A stretch of 7,057 bases of DNA from Candidatus Methanoplasma sp. (GCA_031256615.1 JAIRQG010000085.1:1-7057); one strand, 5' to 3'. Shown: positions 1-5,959, counted from the stretch's first letter. Numbers and translations: made by a program. The notes: a model not told the origin generated them from the sequence alone.

Positions 1-744
1 TGGGAGATAATGACCACCCCCGTTGAGCACGTAAGCGAAAATGCCATGCTGGATGACGCTTTGGAGATCATGAGAAAACTGGATGTCATGACTGTACCGG
101 TCGTCGACAGCAAAATGGCCCTCGTCGGGGTAGTGGGGATGAAGGAGATCATCGACAACCACTGGAAGACCGATACCAAAAGCTTCGGTGATTTCAAAAA
201 GAGCTCAAAGGCCCAGATATCCATCAGCAGCGCATACACGGGCGCGGTCAGGACCATCGATTGGGATGAGACGCTGGGCGCGGCCGCGTCGCTGATGGAG
301 GAATATAATGTCTCCACGCTGCCGGTGATCGAAGGGAAAGACCTGGTCGGAGTGCTGACGGAGTTCGATATCGTCGAATTGATATCCGCGAGCAGGGAAA
401 GGGAATCCCTCTTTGTACAGATAAGCGGGCTTGACGATGAGGACAAGTTCTATGCGGATGCTATGTATGCGGACATCGAGATGGAAATGACCAAAATTTC
501 CAAAATATACAAACCTGAATCGCTGACGATACACATAGCCAAGTACAACGAGGAGATAGGAAAGGAAGGCGGAAGGAAGAAATACAGTCTTTCCGGCAGG
601 CTTTTCATACACGGGACAGTGATCGACCTGAAGGAAGTGGGTTGGGACCTTGTGAAAGCGAACAGCGACCTCGTAAAAAAAATGGGGCAGCAGGTGACCG
701 CAATGAAAGATTCCAACGTCTCTTTCCGCAAAAGAAAAAAGTGA
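1..744 (+). CDS. CBS-domain protein with HPF/RaiA-like C-terminal domain (5' partial)
   Basis: The frame is open through the left edge (Trp-Glu-Ile before the first Met at base 10). CBS domains typically begin with a V-x-D-I-M-T-x-x-V motif, so the Met at base 10 is almost certainly internal and the true start lies upstream. Counting from that Met, CBS 1 covers about residues 1-55 and CBS 2 about 72-130, together one Bateman module of the kind that binds adenine nucleotides. CBS 2 ends in T117-E-F-D120, the usual ribose-contacting T/S-x-x-D motif; the matching place in CBS 1 reads G43-M-K-E and lacks it. Residues 134-236 follow a beta-alpha-beta-beta-beta-alpha layout (SLTIHI 171-176, KYSLSGRLFIHG 191-202, then a helix 213-233 ending in a basic RKRKK tail), which resembles the HPF/RaiA ribosome hibernation fold. 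By inference it is a nucleotide-sensing, ribosome-associated cytosolic protein. The CBS domains are certain; the HPF-like reading is moderate. Further CBS domains may lie upstream. Confidence 0.85.
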   Translation, partial: WEIMTTPVEHVSENAMLDDALEIMRKLDVMTVPVVDSKMALVGVVGMKEIIDNHWKTDTKSFGDFKKSSKAQISISSAYTGAVRTIDWDETLGAAASLMEEYNVSTLPVIEGKDLVGVLTEFDIVELISASRERESLFVQISGLDDEDKFYADAMYADIEMEMTKISKIYKPESLTIHIAKYNEEIGKEGGRKKYSLSGRLFIHGTVIDLKEVGWDLVKANSDLVKKMGQQVTAMKDSNVSFRKRKK

Positions 745-746
745 TC

Positions 747-776
747 CTTTAAACTATTTCCTTACATATTTTAAAG
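747..776. other. 7-bp inverted repeat between CBS gene and DUF1444-like gene
   Basis: CTTTAAA at 747-753 is perfectly mirrored by TTTAAAG at 770-776, with centres about 23 bp apart (roughly two helical turns) and a 16-base T-rich spacer. It starts three bases after the CBS gene stop and ends before the RBS of the next gene. It could be an operator, part of a weak U-rich terminator for the CBS gene, or coincidence in an AT-rich gap. The left arm, with bases 748-756 (TTTAAACTA), is also the best TATA-box candidate: a start about 26 bases on would fall near 778 and leave a short leader carrying the GAGG at 783-786. Confidence 0.25.
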
Positions 777-782
777 CATAAT

Positions 783-786
783 GAGG
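783..786 (+). promoter_or_regulatory. Ribosome binding site of DUF1444-like gene
   Basis: GAGG stands seven bases before the ATG at 794, in an A-rich context. It supports that start and suggests a leadered transcript, in contrast to valS and the DUF1846 gene, which show no Shine-Dalgarno sequence. An ATG at 781 is in another frame and is not used. Confidence 0.5.
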
Positions 787-793
787 AAAAAAC

Positions 794-1687
794 ATGTTTG
801 GCCGCAAGAAAACCACCGTTCCGGAGTGGGCTTTCCCAATGGATGAAGGCAGATACTCCGCATTCATATCAGCAGTTGATGATTATTTCAAGCGCAGAGG
901 CGGCACCTATAATATCGATGAGGGGACAGTCTATATCGGAAGCAGGAAATTTGGGCTGATCAACCTTGTTCAGATGTGTGCCAAGAGGAGCCCCGAAGAA
1001 TATCCGGAAATGGCAGAGCACCACTTCACACTGATGTTCGAGAGCGAAACCTTCGAAGCAGGTCTGGCACTTGATGACTTTGAAAAGATAAAACAATACA
1101 TCGGCGTCCGGCTTTACGGCAAGGAATACATAGCCGGTTTTGGCAAGGACATCATGATCTGCAGGCCCTTTGCCGAAGGCGTCTTTGCCGCGCTGATCTT
1201 TGATTTGCCGCAGACAGTCAGGAACATCTCCCGTTTCAATGCGGACAAATGGAACAGGTCCGATGATGAACTGTTCGACATCGGCATTGAAAACATACGG
1301 CGCAGCTACCGATTGGAAACGCAGGAAGTCGAATTAGGCGGAGACACAGTTTTTACCATAGAAACGGAACATTTTTTCGCTTCGAATATTCTGTTCGATA
1401 TAGAGCAGAACAAAAGGTTCCTCGGCAAAGGCGGAGCCTTGATCGCCATCCCCACACGGAGTCTGGCGGCGATATATCCCATCAACGATATGAGAACCAT
1501 GAGCGTGCTGACGACATTTTTTGATTTTGTTCCGAAATTTTATGCGAACGGCCCGGGCTCGTTGACCGACCAGGTCTTCTGGTATCATGATGGTCGGTAT
1601 GAACCGCTCGATTATGAAACCGGCAAAAAAATAAAGTTCACGCCGTCGGAAGCATTCATGTCGCTGCTGAACGGCGGGCTGGAATAA
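794..1687 (+). CDS. DUF1444 (YtpQ/UPF0354)-like protein of unknown function
   Basis: A 297-residue soluble protein with no signal peptide or membrane segment. I recognise the layout of the DUF1444/YtpQ family: an N-terminal alpha/beta part containing G54-L-I-N-L-V-Q and S66-P-E-E-Y, matching the family's 'leu-asn-leu ... P-E-E' signature; a middle R107-L-Y-G region followed by I120-M-I-C-R-P-F; a 'FDIGIENIRR' segment (161-170) equivalent to the family's A-x-N-L repeat; and a C-terminal part with F195-A-S-N-I-L then G214-A-L-I-A-I-P-T-R (214-222), matching the A-S-R-I-L and 'I-S-V-P-H-Q/R-D' blocks of Bacillus YtpQ. The length is slightly above the roughly 270 residues of YtpQ. The family has no established biochemical role, so none is assigned. 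The start is supported by GAGG seven bases upstream. The gene lies 49 bp after the CBS gene on the same strand and could be co-transcribed with it. The family match is from memory of motif order, not a search. Confidence 0.65.
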   Translation: MFGRKKTTVPEWAFPMDEGRYSAFISAVDDYFKRRGGTYNIDEGTVYIGSRKFGLINLVQMCAKRSPEEYPEMAEHHFTLMFESETFEAGLALDDFEKIKQYIGVRLYGKEYIAGFGKDIMICRPFAEGVFAALIFDLPQTVRNISRFNADKWNRSDDELFDIGIENIRRSYRLETQEVELGGDTVFTIETEHFFASNILFDIEQNKRFLGKGGALIAIPTRSLAAIYPINDMRTMSVLTTFFDFVPKFYANGPGSLTDQVFWYHDGRYEPLDYETGKKIKFTPSEAFMSLLNGGLE

Positions 1688-1691
1688 AGCA

Positions 1692-1733
1692 CGGCGGCAA
1701 GCACCCGCTGTGCCGTTTCCGGCTTTGCCGCCG
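1692..1733 (+). terminator. GC-rich hairpin after the DUF1444-like gene, possible terminator
   Basis: CGGCGGCAA (1692-1700) pairs perfectly with TTGCCGCCG (1725-1733), a 9-bp stem starting four bases after the stop codon. The 24-base loop contains a further small hairpin, GCAC (1701-1704) with GTGC (1710-1713), stacked directly on the outer stem. A competing stem, CGGCA (1695-1699) with TGCCG (1711-1715), is also possible. A pyrimidine-rich stretch (about 1747-1777, ending in seven Ts) follows some 15-45 bases later. Archaeal termination depends mainly on U-tracts, so the hairpin may instead protect the 3' end or be a short structured RNA. The T-run doubles as the valS promoter. Confidence 0.4.
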
Positions 1734-1764
1734 GTTTCCGCAGGGCCTCTTTCATTTCCTCTTC

Positions 1765-1781
1765 ATAACCTTTTTTTATAT
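1765..1781 (+). promoter_or_regulatory. valS promoter (TATA-like element), leaderless or nearly so
   Basis: ATAACC followed by TTTTTTTATAT ends about 26 bases before the valS ATG at 1807. A start 25-27 bases after the TATA centre (about 1776) falls near 1801-1803, giving a leader of only a few bases. No Shine-Dalgarno sequence precedes the ATG (the six bases before it are TTCAAA), in line with a leaderless archaeal mRNA. The same ATAACC-T6 string sits 44 bases before the DUF1846 start, against 42 here. Confidence 0.55.
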
Positions 1782-1806
1782 CATTCCGATTAACTGTCTG
1801 TTCAAA

Positions 1807-4416
1807 ATGTCACAGTATGATTCAGTATCTGTCGAGAGACGATGGCAGAAAATGTGGAAGGAAGAAGAGATATACCGTTTTGATCCCGGCTCGGACAAAC
1901 CGGCATACAGCATAGACAATCCTCCGAGATACACATCAGGGCCTCTCCACCTTGGGCACGCCACAGGATATTCTCTCATCGATTTCGCTGCGAGATACAA
2001 AAGGATGAGGGGTTACAATGTATTCTTCCCGCTTTGTTTCGATGTCAACGGCACCCCTATAGAGGTAAAAGTGGAAAAGAAGCACGGCATCACGAAACTG
2101 GATCTCCCGAGGGAGGAATACAGGAAACTGTGCAGCGAATATGCCAACGGGTTCATCGATGAGATGACGCATCATTTTGAGATAATGGGGGAGAGCATGG
2201 ACCCCAGCATCTATTATCAGACAGACGCTCCCTATTACAGACGCATAACGCAGATATCCTTCGTGGAGCTGTTCAACAGAGGCCTTGTGTACAAGGGAGA
2301 GTTCCCTGTAAATTGGTGTCCGAGATGCATGACAGCTCTGGCGGATGCAGAAGTGGATCACAAAGACAACACGACAAAGCTGAATTATGTGAAATTCGCG
2401 GTCGCAGACAGCGACAGTCACGTGATGATCGCGACCACCAGGCCGGAGCTGATATGCACATGCAAGGTCGTGGCCGTCCATCCCGATGATAAAGAGAAAC
2501 AGCACCTTGTGGGCAAACATCTCATAACTCCGATATACGGCCGCAGAATAAAGGTGATCGCTGATCCGAAGGTCGATCCCGGGTATGGGACCGGGAATGT
2601 CATGATATGCACCATCGGAGACAAGGATGATCTCGAATGGGTCATGAAATACCATCTGGAAATGGAAAAGGGGATCGATGAGACAGGAAAGATGACAGAG
2701 ATTGCCGGCAAATATGCGGGCATGCCTGTGAAAGAGGCAAGGGAATCCATCATACGCGATCTCAAAGAGACAGGTGCGCTTGTCAAACAGGAAGACGTGC
2801 CTCAGCAGGTCTCGGTCTGCTGGAGATGCAGTATGCCGGTGGAATATCTCCAGGTTCCCCAGTGGTTCCTAAGGACGATCAAGCTCAAAGAGCAGGTGCT
2901 CAGCAAGGCCGATGAAATAAGATGGTATCCCGAATTCATGAAGATAAGACTTCAGGATTGGGTCAACTCTCTGGAATGGGACTGGGTCCTGAGCAGACAG
3001 CGTATTTTTGCGACCCCGGTCCCTGTTTGGGAATGCGACGACTGCGGGGAGGCGGTCTGCGCAACGGAAGAACAGTGTTATGTGGATCCCACTTCGGACG
3101 CACCCCCCGTTGAGAAATGCTGCAAATGCGGCGGCAGGCTGACCGGATGCACCGACGTGTTCGACACATGGATGGACTCCTCGGGTTCGAGCCTGTACAA
3201 CACATTTTGGAAAAGAGATGAGGAACTTCACAAGAAATTCTTCCCGATGAGCATGAGGCCGCAATCCCATGACATCATAAGGACGTGGGCATTCTATTCC
3301 ATACTCAGATCGGAACAGATAAAACAATCCCGTCCCTGGGATGATATCATGATCCACGGGTTCATCATGGCTCCGGACGGAACGCCTATGCACTCATCCG
3401 TCGGGAACGTCATAGATCCCATCCCTATTCTGGAGAACTACGGTGCAGACGCACTCAGGTATTTCGCGGCATCCTGCTCGCTCGGTACGGACCATGCGTT
3501 CAGAGAACCGGATGTGACAAGAGGGAAGAAACTATCCAACAAGATGTTCAACATAGGGCAGTTCGTCGGCAGGTTCTTCGACGGCAAACCCGCTGCGGCA
3601 GGCGAACTCAGAGAATCCGACAGGTGGATCATAAGCCGCTATTCTCAGACGGTAAAGGCTGCAACAGAATATCTCGAGATGTATCAGTTCGATAAAGCGC
3701 TAAAGGAAATGGAAGGATTCATCTGGCATGACCTTGCCGATAACTACATAGAAATGGTGAAGGCAAGGAAAGATCCGGCGGTAAGATACACCCTCTATAA
3801 CGTCTTCCTCGGAAGCATAAAGATGATGGCGCCGTTCATGCCGCATGTGACTGAGGATGTGTATCAGGAGCATTTTGCTTCCTTTGAGGGGGCAAAGAGC
3901 ATCCACATATCGGATTGGCCGACCCCCATCTTCATCGATGAAGAAGCTATCAGGATCGGCGGTTCGATCACCGAGATCACATCTGCCCTAAGGGCATGGA
4001 AATCCGAGAGGAAGATGCCTCTCAATGCTGAACTGTCAAAAGTGGAAATAATAGGCGACGATGCCCCGGCATTGGAAAAAGGGTCGCAGGATATAATCGA
4101 GACATCGAAGATCAAAGAACTCGTCTTCTTAAAGAAGGCCGAGCTGAAAGAAGAAGTGACCGCCGTAAAGCCGGTACACTCGAAGCTTGGCCCGGCGTTC
4201 AAAGGGCAAGCAAAAAGCATTGTCTTGGCTCTTTCGGCGCTGTCTCCGAAAGACGCATTGAAAGCGATGACGAAGGACGGGCTTGAGCTTGAGGTCGGCG
4301 GAGAAAAGATAACTCTGCCGCAGGAGTTCTGGGAAACGGAGAAAAGACTGACGCTCGACGGCAAAGCGGTCGAGACGATACAGCTCGGGAACACTCTGAT
4401 AGTGGTGGAGATCTGA
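1807..4416 (+). CDS. valS: Valyl-tRNA synthetase, archaeal type, with degenerate KMSKS loop
   Basis: A cytosolic class I synthetase that activates valine with ATP and charges tRNA-Val. At 869 residues it is full length for the archaeal form. The HIGH motif is H48-L-G-H-A. The N-terminal zinc-knuckle-like pair is W170-C-P-R-C174. The CP1 editing domain, which hydrolyses mischarged Thr-tRNA, includes A209-T-T-R-P-E-L and Y260-G-T-G...G271-D-K-D-D. A second cysteine cluster lies at 410-441 (C410, C413, C438, C441), followed by F452-D-T-W-M-D-S-S, typical of ValRS. The 'RPQSHDIIRTWAFY' block (484-497) is diagnostic of ValRS rather than IleRS. The anticodon-binding helical domain covers about 600-740, with a small C-terminal alpha/beta part after it. 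The oddity is that the KMSKS position reads P527-M-H-S-S531, lacking both lysines, while G533-N-V-I-D-P follows normally. The start is the first in-frame ATG after a promoter. It converges with the helicase gene, 7 bp between the stops. Confidence 0.96.
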   Translation: MSQYDSVSVERRWQKMWKEEEIYRFDPGSDKPAYSIDNPPRYTSGPLHLGHATGYSLIDFAARYKRMRGYNVFFPLCFDVNGTPIEVKVEKKHGITKLDLPREEYRKLCSEYANGFIDEMTHHFEIMGESMDPSIYYQTDAPYYRRITQISFVELFNRGLVYKGEFPVNWCPRCMTALADAEVDHKDNTTKLNYVKFAVADSDSHVMIATTRPELICTCKVVAVHPDDKEKQHLVGKHLITPIYGRRIKVIADPKVDPGYGTGNVMICTIGDKDDLEWVMKYHLEMEKGIDETGKMTEIAGKYAGMPVKEARESIIRDLKETGALVKQEDVPQQVSVCWRCSMPVEYLQVPQWFLRTIKLKEQVLSKADEIRWYPEFMKIRLQDWVNSLEWDWVLSRQRIFATPVPVWECDDCGEAVCATEEQCYVDPTSDAPPVEKCCKCGGRLTGCTDVFDTWMDSSGSSLYNTFWKRDEELHKKFFPMSMRPQSHDIIRTWAFYSILRSEQIKQSRPWDDIMIHGFIMAPDGTPMHSSVGNVIDPIPILENYGADALRYFAASCSLGTDHAFREPDVTRGKKLSNKMFNIGQFVGRFFDGKPAAAGELRESDRWIISRYSQTVKAATEYLEMYQFDKALKEMEGFIWHDLADNYIEMVKARKDPAVRYTLYNVFLGSIKMMAPFMPHVTEDVYQEHFASFEGAKSIHISDWPTPIFIDEEAIRIGGSITEITSALRAWKSERKMPLNAELSKVEIIGDDAPALEKGSQDIIETSKIKELVFLKKAELKEEVTAVKPVHSKLGPAFKGQAKSIVLALSALSPKDALKAMTKDGLELEVGGEKITLPQEFWETEKRLTLDGKAVETIQLGNTLIVVEI

Positions 4417-4418
4417 CC

Positions 4419-4432
4419 TCGGATCAATCCGA
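4419..4432. terminator. Small hairpin between the convergent valS and helicase stops
   Basis: TCGGA (4419-4423) pairs with TCCGA (4428-4432) around a TCAA loop, and one more A-T pair could form at the base of the loop. It covers the 7-bp gap and the last codons of the helicase gene. It would be transcribed from both sides, so a bidirectional 3'-end element is possible. No T-tract follows on either strand, so terminator function is uncertain. Confidence 0.25.
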
Positions 4433-5836
4433 ATGTATCTTCACCGTGACCTTCTTCCCTTTGTATTTTACCTTGGGAAGGTCCATCATCATCCTGTTGC
4501 CGAAATCCCTGTGAACCTCTATCACCGATGAGCTTGCCCCGACATCGATCTTGCCTATTGCGAAATCTCTTATCTTGGCCGCTTTAATGAGATGCTCGGC
4601 GAGACCGACCTTCCCCAGGTCGTCGTTCTTGCCGAGGTTCACTTGGAACTTCACCATCCCGTATACGTCGGCGAGCTGATCGTAATCGATGACCTTTCTG
4701 ATGGTGTCCTTTGTTCCTTCTTCTGCCTCCGGGACCTCTCTCTTCTCGATGTTCATCTCTGTCCTGAGTTCGAACTCTCGGATCAGATGTTCTTCTTCAG
4801 AGGTCACGAAGGATATGGCCACACCCTCTTTTCCGGCCCTTCCCGTACGCCCGATCCTGTGGATGTATGTCTCGACATCATCCGGCATGTCATAGTTAAT
4901 GACGTATGAAATGTCATCAACGTCCAATCCTCTTGCGGCAACATCTGTCGCAATGAGTATCTGTATCTTATCCTCTTTGAAATCCTTGAGGACCTTCTCT
5001 CTCTTCGTCTGCGGCATATCGCCGTGGATGGCCTTCACTTTGTAGTTAAGGCTGGTAAGCCTTTCGTCGAGGACATCGACCATCTTCTTTGTCTGGCAGA
5101 ATATTATCGCTTTCGGTTTGTCGATGTCAAGGATCCTTGTGAGCGCCCAGGATTTGTTCCTTCTTCCCACAGATATGAAATACTGTTTGGTAAGGTCGAG
5201 GACGACCTCGTCCCGAGAGACGCTGATCTCCTTCGGTTTGATCATGTAGTCGCTTGCCAGGCGCTTGACGTCCTCCGACATGGTGGCCGAGAACAGCATC
5301 GTCTGTCTGTTTTTCGGCATCGCCGACAGTATATCTTTGATATCCTCGATGAATCCCATGTCCAACATCCGGTCGGCTTCATCAAGGACCATTATCATTA
5401 TTTCGCTGAGGTTGAGGATGCCTCTGTTGATCATATCCTTGACCCTTCCGGGGGTTCCGGCGATTACGTCGGCGCCTTTCTCCAGCCTTTTGATCTGCCC
5501 CTCGATGCTTGCTCCGCCGTAAATGGGAACGCACTCATGTTTCGTATATTTGGCAATCTCTGTGATCTGGTCAGACACCTGATTCGCAAGCTCCCTTGTA
5601 GGAACAAGCACTATTGCCGTAGGGAGCTTCTGCATCGGCACTGTTCTCTGAATAATTATGGTGCCGAACGCCCCGGTCTTTCCCGTTCCTGTCTGAGCTT
5701 GAGCGAACATATCGGTGCCCTTCAGGCCAAGCGGAACAGCCTCCGTCTGTATCGGAGTCGGTTCTTCCCATCCCATGTCTTCCATTGCTCTTACGATATC
5801 TTCTGATATCCCTAAATCTGTGAACTTTGAGATCAT
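4424..5836 (-). CDS. deaD: DEAD-box ATP-dependent RNA helicase with DbpA-type RNA-binding domain (DeaD/CsdA-like)
   Basis: A 470-residue cytosolic RNA helicase that unwinds short RNA duplexes using ATP. All core motifs are present: Q motif (W23-EEPTPIQ30), motif I A47-QTGTGKT54, Ia PTREL (79-83), GG 107-108, Ib TPGR (128-131), II D152-E-A-D155, III S183-A-T185, IV IIFCQT (244-249), V ATDVAARGLD (296-305) and VI H326-RIGRTGRAG. After an acidic linker (about 368-376), residues 394-468 match the DbpA RNA-binding domain: V398-N-L-G, then I428-G-K-I-D-V, S436-S-V-I-E-V-H and a C-terminal G460-K-K-V-T-V-K. In bacteria such tails bind rRNA or structured RNA (DbpA, YxiN, CsdA/DeaD), so a role in ribosome assembly or RNA remodelling, possibly in the cold, is inferred. 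The start is set by M-I-S-K-F-T-D-L-G, the usual opening before the Q motif. An SD-like GTGAT lies six bases upstream at 5843-5847. It may be translationally coupled to a leader ORF at 5833-5898. Confidence 0.96.
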   Translation of the reverse strand: MISKFTDLGISEDIVRAMEDMGWEEPTPIQTEAVPLGLKGTDMFAQAQTGTGKTGAFGTIIIQRTVPMQKLPTAIVLVPTRELANQVSDQITEIAKYTKHECVPIYGGASIEGQIKRLEKGADVIAGTPGRVKDMINRGILNLSEIMIMVLDEADRMLDMGFIEDIKDILSAMPKNRQTMLFSATMSEDVKRLASDYMIKPKEISVSRDEVVLDLTKQYFISVGRRNKSWALTRILDIDKPKAIIFCQTKKMVDVLDERLTSLNYKVKAIHGDMPQTKREKVLKDFKEDKIQILIATDVAARGLDVDDISYVINYDMPDDVETYIHRIGRTGRAGKEGVAISFVTSEEEHLIREFELRTEMNIEKREVPEAEEGTKDTIRKVIDYDQLADVYGMVKFQVNLGKNDDLGKVGLAEHLIKAAKIRDFAIGKIDVGASSSVIEVHRDFGNRMMMDLPKVKYKGKKVTVKIHSD

Positions 5837-5852
5837 CTATACATCACTGATC
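5831..5852 (-). promoter_or_regulatory. Possible weak hairpin enclosing the helicase start codon
   Basis: On the minus strand GATCA (5852-5848) can pair with TGATC (5835-5831). The second arm includes the T and G of the helicase ATG (5836-5834), and the SD-like GTGAT lies in the 12-base loop. Five base pairs are weak, so this would act only as a low-temperature or ribosome-remodelled structure, if at all. Seen directly as complementarity; function is speculative. Confidence 0.2.
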
Positions 5853-5898
5853 TGAATCCAAACCGCCTGCGACTATAACGCAGACACCTCTGTTTCAT
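5833..5898 (-). CDS. Possible 21-residue arginine-rich leader ORF upstream of the helicase
   Basis: An ATG at 5898-5896 opens a 21-codon frame ending in TGA at 5835-5833. The stop overlaps the helicase ATG as ATGA (5836-5833), the classic arrangement for termination-reinitiation. The peptide starts M-K-Q-R-C-L-R and contains six arginines (positions 4, 7, 10, 11, 12, 21), one lysine and a single acidic residue. The ATG lies about 26 bases downstream of the centre of the TATA element at 5919-5929, so the message could be leaderless with this ORF at its 5' end. The frame differs from the helicase frame. It resembles no family I know. A 21-codon ORF can arise by chance, so only position and overlap support it. 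Confidence 0.35.
   Translation of the reverse strand: MKQRCLRYSRRRFGFRSVMYR
5867..5883 (-). other. Small hairpin in the helicase leader
   Basis: CTGCG (5867-5871) and CGCAG (5879-5883) form a GC-rich 5-bp stem with a 7-base loop in the predicted 5' leader, inside the possible leader ORF. A competing stem, CAGA with TCTG (5881-5892), overlaps its right arm, so two alternative folds exist. Confidence 0.25.
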
Positions 5899-5918
5899 GC
5901 CTAATAACTCCCCTAGCA

Positions 5919-5929
5919 TTATATACTTA
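5919..5929 (-). promoter_or_regulatory. Helicase promoter (TATA box)
   Basis: Read on the minus strand this is TAAGTATATAA, a strong archaeal TATA-like element preceded by A/G-rich bases. A start about 26 bases downstream falls near 5898, leaving roughly 60 bases before the helicase ATG. That is long for a gene neighbourhood where the other predicted leaders are near zero, and it makes room for a leader ORF. Confidence 0.55.
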
Positions 5930-5959
5930 CCTTGAGAAAACGGGTCTGTCGAATATAGG

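Noticed and set aside
10..12. ATG at base 10 as the real start of the CBS protein
   Set aside because: It is the Met of the D/E-I-M-T-x-P-V motif that normally lies a few residues inside a CBS domain, and the frame is open upstream to the window edge.
674..681. Run of eight As in the CBS gene as a programmed frameshift site
   Set aside because: The zero frame continues normally to the stop, and no downstream structure or alternative long frame suggests slippage.
1688..1806. Possible tRNA or riboswitch before valS
   Set aside because: No cloverleaf or T-arm sequence can be drawn, and no known riboswitch core is visible. Only the hairpin and the TATA-like element are supported.
1936..2655. 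A 239-codon minus-strand ORF opposite valS
   Set aside because: It covers the HIGH and editing regions of valS in antisense and shows no recognisable domain or ribosome binding site.
1807..4416. Isoleucyl-tRNA synthetase as an alternative call for valS
   Set aside because: The F-D-T-W-M-D-S-S and R-P-Q-x-H-D-I-I-R-T-W-A-F-Y blocks and the 869-residue length fit archaeal ValRS. IleRS is longer and differs in these blocks.
3864..4427. A 187-codon minus-strand ORF over the end of valS
   Set aside because: It is Ser/Phe-rich, typical of antisense frames opposite Glu/Lys/Asp-rich coding sequence, and has no domain.
5024..5806. A 260-codon plus-strand ORF opposite the helicase
   Set aside because: It lies wholly antisense to a helicase with every motif intact. 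Its product is rich in His, Arg, Cys and Phe and shows no domain, as expected of a shadow frame.
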